This document shows, in pieces, positions 48,101 to 59,504 of a stretch of 64,000 bases of DNA. Each line of letters opens with the position of its first letter. The stretch's first letter is position 1. The stretch covers positions 22,985,948-23,049,947 of the forward strand of contig NC_089320.1 in the NCBI RefSeq assembly GCF_036669915.1, read 5' to 3'. The position numbers and the translations under genes were made by a program. Source of the DNA: Pocillopora verrucosa. Taxonomy: Eukaryota; Cnidaria; Anthozoa; Scleractinia; Pocilloporidae. The notes beneath the pieces are model-generated. The model was not told the DNA's origin and searched no databases. It worked only from the letters and a program-made list of their open reading frames with translations.

Positions 48101-51100
48101 CTTGACGTAGTTATTGAAGTGATAAATAAGTAACTGTTTGCAATCATTTCAGCACACGACTTACTGACACATTACCAACAGGTCACCAACAGGTTACCAA
48201 CAAGCTGCTGACTGTTAGCCAACTGTTGGCCGACACTTTAGTCTATAACATTACAAAAACTGTTGGCTGACTGTTGGCCATCCGTCGGCCAACTGTCGGC
48301 CAACTGTCGGCCGACGGTCAATCAACAGTTGGTCGACTGTTGCCCAACTTTAGCCGACAGTTGGCCAACAGACGGCCGACAGTATCTTTGGGAACTGTTC
48401 TTCACTTTTACCCAACTTTGAGCCATTAATGTGATGTCAACAATACACCAGACATGCTATCTACAAACTTGCAAAGTGACATTGAGGGAATTGTAAAAAG
48501 TTCTAATGACAACAAAATGATCCTGAATTAATCAAAAACAAATTGCATGTTTGTAACTGGAAAGAGGCTATGCAAATGTATGGAAAACAAACTCTCAATT
48601 CAAGTGAATGGGAAACAGCTGAGACAAGTTGAGTGTCGAAAGCTTCTAGGTGTCTTATTGATGACAAACTTAGCTTTGATGACCATGTCAATGAACTTTG
48701 CAAAAGACTGTCACAATGAATTGTCATATTAAAGAAAATTAGACAATTTTTGCCAATCGAGCAGAGGATCTAATACTACAACTCATTAATCAATCAAGTA
48801 ATGATGTATGGCTCTACTGTATGGACTTCTTGTTCTATGGATAATCTCACCAAAGTCCTAAAGCTACAAAAATGTGCAGCTCGTGTTATATTAAAAGCAG
48901 ACACCAGAGACAATAGTATTAAGCTCTTTCCTAGATTTGGATGGCTTCCATTTTAAGATGACACAAAAATAAATAATTGTTTACTCATTCATAAGAGCCT
49001 AGTAGGTGATTGCCCTCAATATATGAACAGTTTAATTATCAGGAATTCAGATAAACATCATAGGAAAAGTTGATACAGAGAATGGAACCTTGTCTGTAAG
49101 AGATTTAATAGGGAAACTGAGGGTGGTTGGAAATTCTCAGTAAGTAATGCAAAACTTTGGAATTCATTTCCAACCAGTGTTAAAGACAAAATTAAGATGT
49201 CAAATTCAAATTCAGATCTATGTAAATACCTAAATGACTACTTTTGCCATTTGAATACGGACATTCATCAATTTAAAGTAAATTAGCATTGCCAATTTAT
49301 TGTACCATATATATTTATACATATATAGGGTATTTTTAGTATATACATGGGATATAATTATTTGATATAGGAGTGCCACAAGCTTATCAGTATTGTAACA
49401 GTTTCATGCTACCCTCGATAAATAAAGTTGGACTGATTAATTGATTTAAATAGACTACCACTGAAGAGTGCTTTTTACTTCAGCATGTTAGATGGCAACC
49501 ACCATTTTGAATTTCTCCTCAACTTTGTGCAAGCTTTCTAGCATTCTCAAGATGTGAGACCAAGAACATTTGAGATTTTCTCAAGTTCTTTCAGCTGACT
49601 TCTACCTTTACTGTGACAATACCAATTTTGATAAAAATGACTGACATAGTTCCATTAATAACACATTTTGGAGAAAAATTTGATTAAAAAAAGAATAGAC
49701 CAACTTGGGTTTACATGTTTAAACAACATATTGACCAGTAGCCATGTCATTCCAGGGGACTCTTTCTTTTGATTGAAATTTTGAAGGAAGCCAGGAAATT
49801 CAACGTCACAGACAATCAATTTCCACCTGGTGTCCAACCACTTATGGAAACCCTGCAGTTTGGGCTCTTCCAACATCCCTTACTATCCATGACATAATAA
49901 ATTTAGAAGAAAGCGCCTTGAGTTTAACATCATCCTCACAAAAGAAGAACACTTGCCAATTTCACTGCAAAGACAACAGACTCTCCTGTGATTCTTGACG
50001 ACAATCAGTCTTGTGAAGTCTGAGGTTTGGAGCAGTTTAACTCTCTAGACACTGACACAACCCCTATTCTTAATATTTGCCCATAAATCTGTCACTTGCT
50101 AGTCTATGCCTGCTAATTGCAAACCAAAAGGTGCACCCCTCTGAGTGCTTGCAATAGACAAATGCATTTAAGGAAAACTTTTGAGACTAAATCAAAGCCT
50201 TTTGGTAAAATTCAAAATGGTGAATTTGATAATCAATAAAAGTGTCATTTTCCAACTTACAACTGAACAGTATAATATACCTTCAAATGCTTTTTGGGCT
50301 CTGTCTGAGTCATCTCTGTTCTTGTCAGGATGGACCAGGAATGACAGCTTTATTTCAAAAAAGATTAGATTGTGGTAAATAAATTTAACTTGTTCATGGC
50401 CAGTATCATTATAATAATCAATGTCATAGAGAAAAATCAAAGTAGACAAATATCTTATCATACAGTCATACAAATAAGCCGAAAATTTTCAGAAAACCTC
50501 TTCTATAACATTTTCTTTCCAGTTATCAGTATGCACTTTTAGTTGAGGTAAGTCAATCCCTTATGTGTAAAAAGAACTGCAATGAAGCTGCAGCTTAAAA
50601 GCATGTCCTTTTTAGAATTCAGCATTTTTGGGAGCACTCTGTGGATAATAGCAAACTTTGGTTGAACTTAATACTAAGCTGCTTTTTGAGAACTGACCTT
50701 TCTGTATTGTTTTCTTATTATTTCTTCTTTGGCATCAGTAGGTAGCTGGAGAACCTGGAAAATCAGAAGAAGTGAGCAAAGATTTTCAAGTTTTAAGAAG
50801 CAGCACATTTGTTGCAAAATTTCAAGGGGACAAATAAGTTTGTTTACATGTACCTTACCTGTAGCCGGGATTTACATTTGATCTTAAGTGAATGTACACT
50901 AAATCATCAAATACTAAAAACTAAATCAAATTTTTTTTACATAAAGCTATAAAATCCTGATTCAAATTAGTTAGTTTTATCAAGAGTATATTACCAAAAA
51001 GACATATTGAATTAAATTTAAAATAATCACCTGAAAGTAAGTTGCGAGTATTGAAAGTAATAATGTGGCAATTTTTGAATGATAATCTTCAACTTTTTAT

Positions 51101-51804
51101 TTCTAGGCAGGAATAATTGACCAATCTTCGTTGCAATCCAAGATTACCTTCAATTACATTTTACCTCAAAAGGATTCAGATTGAAGTAAGTAGATCCAGG
51201 CCTTGTCAGCCTCTCTATCTGCTGTGGTCCAGTTAAAACAGAATCTCGCTTCTCAATCTCTTTGACCTGGAGGTTAAACATTCAACTGAAAAAGGGTTTG
51301 CCTAAATAACCTTTTACATATTGTACAGACTTGTGAAAGACCCCGAGGTAAATTTATCAAACCATCAGGGCGCAGCGTTAGTATGATTTTGATTGGTAGT
51401 TGATTACATTATATGTTATCGTTATCAAAATAGCCCCGCGAAATTAACATACTATTTTCCAAAATGGCCGCTCGTCTGCCGAGAAATTTCTTCATGTTTC
51501 CGAGGAAGAAATAACTGACACGAAAGAAAAGGGGCACTTTATCTGATTATCATCTTAGCACTGCAAAATGAAAATTCTCCTTTGGAGCAAATACAGATGC
51601 TAACCCATGCGACCACATCAACAATAGATTTCGTAATCAAAAACCTGGGGTCTCAGTTTAGGCAAGTATACAAAGTTTGGTGTGGAAATAAACATTAAAT
51701 TTGGTACAAGGGATTAAACTAACCAGTACCTCGGACATAAACCGTGAAAATAATTCGTCAACCTCATCACTCTCTGAGTTTGGTGGAGCTGCCGGTGCTG
51801 CCAT
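42141..51804 (-). CDS. DNAJC8: DnaJ homolog subfamily C member 8
   Basis: Nine exons in order of transcription: 51804-51730, 51266-51165, 50755-50699, 50347-50281, 44590-44496, 43886-43815, 42886-42795, 42583-42508, 42260-42141. Total 756 nt, 251 residues (human 253). The N-terminus is acidic (NSESDEVDELFSRFMSE). Then come TGPQQIERLTRPGSTYFNLN and a J domain whose HPD is at residues 84-86 (SFLVHPDKNRDD), with AFEAVSNAHQLLLD at its end. The rest is a long Lys/Glu-rich helix (KEKKKQARKEGREK, EIKRRAQEEKDTELRKRQRE) and a conserved tail SRTNRVDSWRTFQA followed by a basic KKKK stretch resembling a nuclear localisation signal. DNAJC8 is a nuclear J protein found with spliceosomal proteins and SRPK1. 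The 5' acceptor of exon 5 was set at 44590 rather than 44583 because only that keeps the frame. Intron 4 (5.7 kb) holds an antisense retrotransposon relic. Confidence 0.95.
45764..49447 (+). mobile_element. Decayed non-LTR retrotransposon (CR1/L2-like) in DNAJC8 intron 4
   Basis: Plus-strand pieces of one ORF2-like protein appear in order. An endonuclease part (about 45770-46560) includes GTYLDHIWASHP and VGMSDHLPIFETRTYK. A linker (46710-46997) includes NYKHSRNNVSKLIRESNK. A reverse transcriptase part (47090-47620) includes PPHKATGDDGISAKLLK, FPSKWKVAKVTPIFKK, RPISVLPILSKVFEKH and, in a shifted frame, the active-site YVDD. A C-terminal part (48430-49290) includes MYGSTVWTSCSMDN, KLQKCAARVILKADTRD and NAKLWNSFPTSVKDK. 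The 3' end is ATAAATAAAGTTGGACTGA near 49430. Several stops, frameshifts and a deletion of the palm region just before YVDD make it inactive. It runs antisense to DNAJC8. The 5' start is uncertain (possibly near 45480). Confidence 0.85.
47619..48412. mobile_element. Mutator-like MITE inserted in the non-LTR relic, with 10-bp target duplication
   Basis: A 794-bp insert interrupts the retrotransposon right after its YVDDTTL coding stretch. It is bounded by direct copies of CAACTTTGAG (47609-47618 and 48413-48422). Its ends are imperfect inverted repeats: TAAAAGTGAACAATAGCTCC at the left, and GGGAACTGTTCTTCACTTTTA closing the right. Both subterminal zones are packed with palindromic TGTCGGCCGACA-type units and variants. 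A 9-10 bp duplication and long repetitive ends fit the Mutator superfamily; the interior has no transposase frame. Confidence 0.85.
49470..49900 (+). repeat. Unclassified interspersed repeat, copy 3 (DNAJC8 intron 4)
   Basis: Matches the second half of 29310-30080: ATGTTAGATGGCAACCACCA, then AACTTTGTGCAAGCTTTC, then TCTCAAGATGTGAGAC, in the same order and spacing. It follows directly after the 3' end of the non-LTR relic but has no coding similarity to it. Ends are approximate. Confidence 0.45.
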
Positions 51805-52034
51805 ATTGGAACACATTTAACCCTGTCATGTAAGACAATAACTATATATAGCTTAGACGCTGGCTGAAGGTCCCTGGCTGAAGAGCTTGGGTCGAGTAAC
51901 AGAGCCCAATTCCCTGGCCGAGTAATCATTGGTTGCACATGTCGAAGTTCACAAGACTTGCTCAGGCGTAGAACAACTGCTATTGCTTTTTTATGTGTTT
52001 TCCTTTTACGTTCTACTAACCCATAACAGCAACA
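51805..52034. promoter_or_regulatory. Bidirectional promoter between DNAJC8 and QKI
   Basis: The start codons of DNAJC8 (minus, 51804) and the QKI gene (plus, 52035) are 230 bp apart and point away from each other, so both 5' UTRs and a shared promoter must fit here unless upstream untranslated exons exist. A TATATATAG stretch near 51847 is the only TATA-like element. Divergent promoter function is inferred from geometry. Confidence 0.6.
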
Positions 52035-55000
52035 ATGTCTTGTTCTGTCGCTTCTCCTGAATATCTTAATGAACTTCTCAGCGACAAAACAACGGTATCG
52101 AAAATGCCCAAGATATTTCTTCACGCCGAAAGATTGCTGGATCAAGGTACAGTGTTGCGCCAAGTTAACTTCAAATTTAATATAATAATAACTGCAGTTA
52201 TTATAAATAATCGGTAAATGAACATAAATAATCCCCAGAAGAAAAAAATGTAACTTCGCGAGGTAATATCTAATTCATTTCAGAAGTAGAGTTTGTTCTA
52301 ACGCGATTTAAAGCGAAAAACGCGGCGACGAAAAATGTAATCGATCGCGGCCAGCGAGCGTGGAGCATAAATCTTCCATTTGTTTGCCCGACATCCGGAC
52401 ACCATTTCCAGTGTTTACCGAACAACGATCGTGTTTTAGGTTAGCATCACTGACACACCAGGGAATACAAGAGATCAACTTCAGGTTTGTTGGACATATG
52501 ACATTTTGCTTAGTACCTAGGAAAGATTTAGTTAAGCTGAAATTGAAAAATGAACATTGGGTCGGTCGACGCGCTCTTTGCAGTTGCCTTCAAAACTAAT
52601 CTATAGTATGCGTCTTTGTTGGTCCGCGCGCTCTCGTCTGTCTGCAGAGTTTTGGAAGGATTTCTTATGTTAAAGATGTATTTATTACCCCCTTAAAACT
52701 TGCACACTGGAATCTCGGTTGCTTGTATTGTGAACAAACTTGTTGTGATTTTCTGTTTCATTAACTCGTATTCTATTACATTCAACTAGATTTCTTTCCA
52801 CCCAGTGGGATGTATGAATATTTTATTTGGTAATATGAAAGCCACACTTTTTTGATAACTCGCTTGCTCTTGTTTTATTACGTACTGGCCCACGATGTTG
52901 CATAAACCGAAACTAAATAAACTCACAACTAAGAGGGAGATACGATTTAGAGTATTCACGAGGCCGTCAGGAGACCGATCGTGCAGGCTTTATTAAACTG
53001 GTTACTTTTGTTAGTTCGCTGCAACCGTGTTTTGTTGTTATTCTTGTATGTAAACAAGCTTAAACATTAGCTTTTACTTGGAAAAGTCTTTTGTGAAGCA
53101 GTTTCAACATTTGAAACGCTTGACGGTCCATGAAATTACATGTTATCTTTGAAGGAAAATCGTCACGCTTGGAATTCGTCTCGTTTCTAATTTGACGGGG
53201 TCAAATAACTGTGAAAATTTGATGGCTTGTTCTGATTTAGCTGAGATTTATTTATCAGCGAGCGCTCGACCATGTAGTACGATTTAATGGACATAAATGG
53301 TTGTATTCGGGGTGTGCCTAGAATTTTTCTTAGCGTTTGCTGAAGCCAGTTCAATTGTTTCGTTTTGTGGCTCTCGAGGAATTCACCCCCAGGAACTTGC
53401 TTTATGAAAATTTGTGTAATAATGATCTTTATCTTGATTAGGGACAGATGCTTTTCATGACACGTATTCTGACCAAACAGAGCAAATCTAAATAATTACA
53501 ATTATAACTTGGCAATCGGACATGTGCAACCAAAAATTAAGAGGAGCTTTTCAGATGAAAAATAGGATATTTGTGGTTTTGAGCATTTTATTTCAAATGT
53601 GGTTTTTTTTAAGCTGGGTGCAATTTTCGTTGAATTGAAAGAGGGCACTGACATGGATATTTTTGTCACGACTCATGCTGTATTTCACAGCCTTCAGAAA
53701 CTAAAATCGTTGTCGTGTTTGTCAGGATTTATTGGTTGGAAAGCAAATAAATCAAAAGCATCAATTTTCAGCTCTTTTCCTGTCTTTTTTACTTTCTGTC
53801 AACAATCATGAAATCTTTTTAATGTTCCCCCAATGCCTGTTGACCACTTTCCTAAATTTAATTTAGGCTTTGTAAACATATCCTTTTTAATCGAAACCTT
53901 GAGATTCTGTTTCAGCAGTTTTGGATGCAATGTAGAAGTTGTTTACCAAAAAATAGTAAGAATCTTGAAGGAGTTGTTTTTATTTTTTTTGTTGTTTTTA
54001 TTTATCAACTTTGCCTTTTCTTATGAATATTTTTCTGTAGTTGGCATCATTAATAGATAAACAAGAATGATGTTTTGTAAACTACCATAATTGCTTTTGG
54101 TCTGAGGTAACTATTATCTGTAGGTGAATTTGTTTCAGATTGGAATGAAGTTGTTGAAAGAATTCATTTATATTTTTAAAGGCTTTATTACCTGCTCATT
54201 TTTTGTACTAAGGTTTGATATCCAAAACTAAACTAAAATGCTGTTTTTGCTTTCAAGATTAGGAACCTAAATTGATTTTTGTCTTTTCATTCACTTCTCT
54301 CTTTACAGAAATGATAAGTTGGATTCACAGTAGTTCTTTTAAATGAGTTGTCATGGACACCCTATGTGGGAATTTGATGTTTTTTCATAGTGTGTTAAGG
54401 AACAGGCATTAAATCACTGGATGGCAATCATTGTTAGTTTGTTTTAAGAAAGTAAGGTGTAGGAATCATATGATCTCTACCTTCCTGAAAAGTCACATCT
54501 AGATTGAAAGTGTAACGATATACACAAATTTCTCCTTATTTTATTCCATGAAAAGGCTAAATAATTCAAAGCTCTTGTTTGTACTATGTAGGAGTAAATG
54601 CATTATGGGTCTTAAACTATTATAAATGAAACAATTTTAACACTGAGTTTTGTTCTCAACAAGAGCACAGAATCTAAAGCTCTGAGGTTCATTTCATCAT
54701 GGGGACTCAGAATTTTTTTCTTTGTCCTGTGCTGGTGAGAAGATGAAGAAACATCATTCTCTATTTCTTTACAGAGCTCAAAACTTACCATCTCTCTTAT
54801 TTTGTTCTATTTGCCAGAACTCTATTTTCAGTAGCATTGTTATAAGTCTTATCTTGTGATAGTGAATGTCAGTCTAGGCTTTAGGCAGGTTGATTGACAT
54901 TTTGATGTCTGTGTACTATCCTTAACTTTGATCACTTGGAAATGCAGTCAGAATGTGACTTTAATGAGCATCTTTTCACCTTTCAAGTGATGTGGATGGC

Positions 55001-57374
55001 TCAAATGAAAAGAAAGACATTCAGTGTTTATGGGGAAAAGCAGAGTGTTGTTAGCATGTTATTTGCTGCTTATTTCCCCATCAGCTCTCCTCTAACTTGG
55101 CTTTCTTCTCACAATAAGTACTAAAACAAGTTAAATATCTTTTAAATAAACAGTTGTGTTGTGTGGTTGAAACAAAACACTTTCTTCCCTGTACAGAAAT
55201 AAGCAGAGTTAGAAATGAGCTCTTCCATGGAGTGATCAAGAATGAACCAGACGGAGTGTTTGGGGAACTTCAACTTCCAGCTTCTTCAGGGCCTAGAGTA
55301 AAATTGTCAGAAAAGGTCTATGCCCCAGTCAAAGAATACCCAAAGGTAAAGTTCACTCTGCTCTTGCTTCACTTTCTATTTTGACATTTCCTTTAGAAAA
55401 AGCTTCTATTTAGTTTTGTAGTTCTTGTAGATTACCTACTGTATGCTGCTACCTGAATGAACCATTAAATGACATTCAATTCTATAAAATTTCATTATGT
55501 AGTATTTTAGATTTATGTTGCAGATTTCAGAAAATTGCCTTGTCTTTCAAATTTAATGTTATGTCAGTAATGAATCAAACCTTAGATGTGCTAATCTTAA
55601 AGCACATGTATTTTGAATCCAGTCATATGCACTTAGTTGCACACCTCTAAGGTTTTAATTTGTTTTGATCTCTTTTTGCAGTTTAATTTTGTTGGTAGAG
55701 TAATCGGCCCACGGGGAATGACTTTAAGAGAAGTTGAATCTTCTACTGGATGCAAACTGTTAGTCAGAGGAAAAGGTTCTATGAAAGATAAAAAATTGGT
55801 TAGTTTTGTCACATGTACAAAGGAGTCTCAAATATCTGTCAAAATAGTGAATTCAAGGATGACGTCTGTGATAAATCCTCTTTATACATGCAGGAAGAAG
55901 AGAAACGGGGCCAACCGAACTATGAACACTTAGAGGAGGATCTGCACGTGCTCATATCAGTGGAAGATACAGAGGAGAGAGCAAAGTTGAGACTTGCAAA
56001 AGCTGTTGAAAAAGCCAAAGATCTTCTTCAACCTGTGGTATGTTGGCTTGGCTTTGTGTTTTCTTGCCACTAGAAGGCCATTTATAAATGGCAACCTTCC
56101 ACATATCATCAATTATGATTTCCTTTTAGGATGAGGGAGAAGATGAATTAAAAAAGAAACAGTTGAAAGACCTGGCATTAATGAATGGCACTTTGAGGGA
56201 ACAAGCAGGTTTGTCAACAAAATTAAAAGAGCAAGTCTAAATGTTCATATTTAATATTATCAGACTAAAGTCACAGCTTTTCAAACCATATCAGCAATTG
56301 TTATGAAAAATTTGCTTACAGTGAGATTTGGGGTTTGCTCTCTGCTGCTTTAGTTTTGGTTGCCATGGCAATTGGAATATAATTTGGTTCTTAACTAGCT
56401 GCATAAGTTGTTTCTTTAGCAGACTGACACCATATAATATTGAACATACTGTCCTACTAAGGGAAAACCAAGCTTTTATTTCATCAAATATTTAGGTGAG
56501 GATTTTAGGTTGTCAAATAGCAACTTTTAACAATTTAAGCTTAGTGCATTGGGAACAAATCTTGATGGTTTGTTTATAGCCTGCTTGTGACTTCTAGGAT
56601 GCTTTTTTTCACCGGAAGATACTATTTGTGTAGGCAATACTCCAGTTATACACAATGGTCTTCTGGGGATGCCTCTTCCACCTGCCTTAGCTGGATATGG
56701 GTTTGCAAGACCTCCTGGTATGTGATGTTGTCAATGCTTCATTCCATGTTTGGTTGTAATTTTATGCAGAGAAAATTCAAATATTTTATAGGGTATATCA
56801 GCTCAGACAGAAGTTTCTATACCTTGAATATCAGCAGGGAAGGTTTGTTAGTTACTCTTGACTTAAATGGGGTGAAGTTTGAAGTTATGGGCTGCAGATG
56901 ATTAAATCTCACAACCTGAGCTAAAACAAGAGTTGTAGTGGAATACAGTCAGTGACAATTTGTATATTTTTTTCTCAGTTCCAAGTGCATACTCTGCCAG
57001 CCTTTCAGGACTGGAATTTGCATCATATGCAACCAGACCAGGAACCATTTTTGACTATGGACTGGAAACTTCCATCCTTGGTGAGTCTGACTTAACAAGT
57101 TTACTAACAAGCCTGACACAATGACCCACAAAAGAGTATCGTTTGGAGGTGAGCCAGAAAAATGAAATCAAGAATATTAACTGTAAGTGCATCATAAATA
57201 GAAAAAGCAAAGGATCACTAGACACAAAAGTATTGCCCGTGGTCCATAACGTATCTTTTGACATTGAGAACAAATGATCAACATTAATAACGGTAAAGTT
57301 GGTAATGTTTTCATCAATATTTAGGTGCAGTTAAACCACGGAGACCTATACGGGAACATCCTTACCAAAGATGA
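52035..57374 (+). CDS. QKI: Quaking/HOW-type STAR RNA-binding protein
   Basis: Eight exons: 52035-52146, 55197-55345, 55682-55798, 55894-56037, 56130-56208, 56634-56717, 56979-57080, 57325-57374. Total 837 nt, 278 residues (human QKI-5 341). The QUA1 dimerisation region is at about 8-45 ([34 protein letters not shown]). The KH domain follows the hallmark [15 protein letters not shown], with GPRG loop at 96-99, then [18 protein letters not shown] and [20 protein letters not shown]2 is at about 176-205 ([20 protein letters not shown]). The tail ends [18 protein letters not shown], the counterpart of the QKI HPYQR block. The family binds ACUAAY plus UAAY sites and controls splicing, stability and translation. 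The length is reduced by a short proline/alanine-rich region between QUA2 and the tail. KHDRBS/Sam68 relatives fit less well. The stop sits one base before a consensus splice donor. Confidence 0.93.
54655..54790 (+). repeat. 5'-damaged tRNA-derived SINE copy in QKI intron 1
   Basis: Shares GGGGACTCAGAATTTTTTTC, GAAACATCATTCTCTATTTC and a B-box-like GAGGTTCATTTCATC with the arms of the inverted pair at 38499-38963, but the A-box half of the head is degraded. Same orientation as QKI. Confidence 0.7.
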
Positions 57375-59060
57375 AGTAAGTTAGCCATTGATAAAATCAA
57401 TCTTACTTCAGGTAGAACCTGTTTGAAACAACAAAATTTTAAGGACTCTATTATTATTTGATGAATTGCACCATCATCTTTCAAGCAGTGTCAGTCTGAT
57501 CACTCCTTACACCTTACAAAAACTCACAGGTGTTTCTTCCCTGGAGTTTAAATGGTTTTAAGTACAGTTTTCATAAATTGATAGGAAGAGACAGTAATTT
57601 CATATTGTAATTACTGCTAAAACTTTTATCCTGAGTTCATATACTTATATCATGAAGCAAAATGTACATTGAAATTGTAATTCCATTCATGAAACCTTGT
57701 ATGGAAGACAGCTTTACTAGTATTATCCTAGTAAATTTAAACAGAATTTTTCTTCCCTCATCTAACAAGCTTGCATTAATGACTATATGAGAGTAAAATA
57801 TGTGGACATGAGCAGTCTTTCCATCATTGCTATTTAACGTAAAGTAATTGATACTAACACATAACTTCTCTTTCTTACTAGACTAATTCTGCAGAAGACC
57901 AACTAATAACCAGGCTAAATGTAAAGCCTGGAGAAACTTCTAAAGTTCTTTGTGTTGTGCCTGCAGTCTGCACTTGACTATGGACTAATTGATTACTGTC
58001 TATTGCAAAAAATGAGTTTTGTAACAAATGATCCTAATATATTTCTGTATGTTTGAAGAGAATTTATCAGATTTAATAATGTAATATATACTGAAATTTA
58101 TATGTTGTAGTGTTGTCAATGTATGTCACTAGACTGCCCTTTCAGCTGCACTTGCATTTTTTCCCTTTCTAATTGCATATGTATAAAAAGCTAAAGCAAG
58201 ATAGATGACATGTACAAATAAAATTCTTAAGGAGTAAAACAAATTGCATCATTCTATGCATACATTTAAACCACTTATTGATTTTACCTGGCAAACTAAT
58301 TTAGCTTAAGTGAGTGAAAGATTTCTATCATTTAGTATTTAGATTCATTTTCTGCTGTTGAGTCGACTTCATTCTGCTGTACCTTTCCAGCATAACTACT
58401 GGCCCTTTTCATTCAAGCAATGGTTTATTTAACAGACAGGTTCTATATTGCTCTTTGTCTGTTTACTCTTTTTTGAAGACAGACGTTTGTTTTTAATTTT
58501 CTTACCATTCATAAAATTGGAGCAAAGATTCTGAGTGTACATGTAGATGATGTAATAGACATAAAATATGTGCATCATATTTTGTATGCAAATCTTTATT
58601 ACTGGTTATACTAGTTGAATTAGTAAAAATATTGTTTTGCATTTGACTGTAATAATATCTGGTGTTGCTGAAAGGGTTATGTATGGTGTCTGTGATGGAG
58701 AAAGTTATTACACAGACAATTCATAGTGTCATTGTTCTGTAACCGGTGTGTTATGTTGTGTTGTTGTATGTGGAGTGAATTTTGTTTTGTTGGTGATTTG
58801 TTATAAATGATGATGATAAATGTAATTATAATATAGCTGGATAGGGTAACAATTTAATCAATGAAGATGAAGTGAAATATGCATGTTAATTCATAGTTTC
58901 ATCAGTTATACAATGTTATATGCTGTACAGTGAAATTCTGTGACATTGTTGATATTTGGCTTTCATGTTAAGTGTGCGTTAGAAATTCTGTTTATTTCTC
59001 TGTGTTGTGAAGTCATGTGGTTATTGATTGTAACAATAAAGATCTAATTTTGAGACTAAA
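57375..59060 (+). other. QKI 3' untranslated region and putative 3' UTR intron
   Basis: Directly after the stop (57372-57374) one base precedes a GTAAGT donor at 57376. A matching acceptor (TTCTTACTAG) ends at 57881, so a 3' UTR intron of about 506 bp is likely. The transcript then runs through AT-rich sequence to AATAAA at 59035-59040, followed by T-rich and GT-containing sequence, a credible cleavage site. An earlier AATAAA lies near 58216. No other gene is visible. Confidence 0.55.
57853..57910 (+). promoter_or_regulatory. Cluster of Quaking response elements around a QKI 3' splice site
   Basis: ACTAAC (57853-57858) is followed after three bases by TAAC (57862-57865), a complete bipartite Quaking site. 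ACTAAT recurs as the first six exon bases (57882-57887) and again at 57902-57907, with an overlapping TAAC (57907-57910). The upstream ACTAAC also has the sequence and distance (adenine about 25 bases from the acceptor) of a branch point. Motifs are seen; binding and autoregulation are inferred from the known specificity of the STAR family. Confidence 0.6.
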
Positions 59061-59504
59061 CTTGTTCAATTGTAACATTCTTTTAACTTTTACTAGTGGT
59101 GCCATTGGATAACCAAAACTAGATTTCATTCAACTGCCACTTGATTGCCATCATCTTGGCCACAACCCTTTCTATCTCCTCCTCCTCCTCCCCCTCCTCT
59201 TCCCTCTGTGTCATTGTGGTTTATAAAGGAACTGCTGTAATTATTGAACCTGTCATTCCCATAAAAGGCTTGTCTGCATGTCTTTGGTGGAATCTACGTT
59301 CCTTAATTATTATTAATGACAAATTTTCAGCTGTTTTCTTGATGTGTATTCCTTCTCTGACAAGTAACCTTGTTTCATAGTCATGACATCCTGTTATCCT
59401 TTTGCATGTCTTAAAAAAAGGTGAGGGTGACAAACAGCTAATGGTACTTTTTTTTAACCAATCTTTCCCTAATTTTCCTTTGGGTGTCAGAAGTCCTACC
59501 TCTG

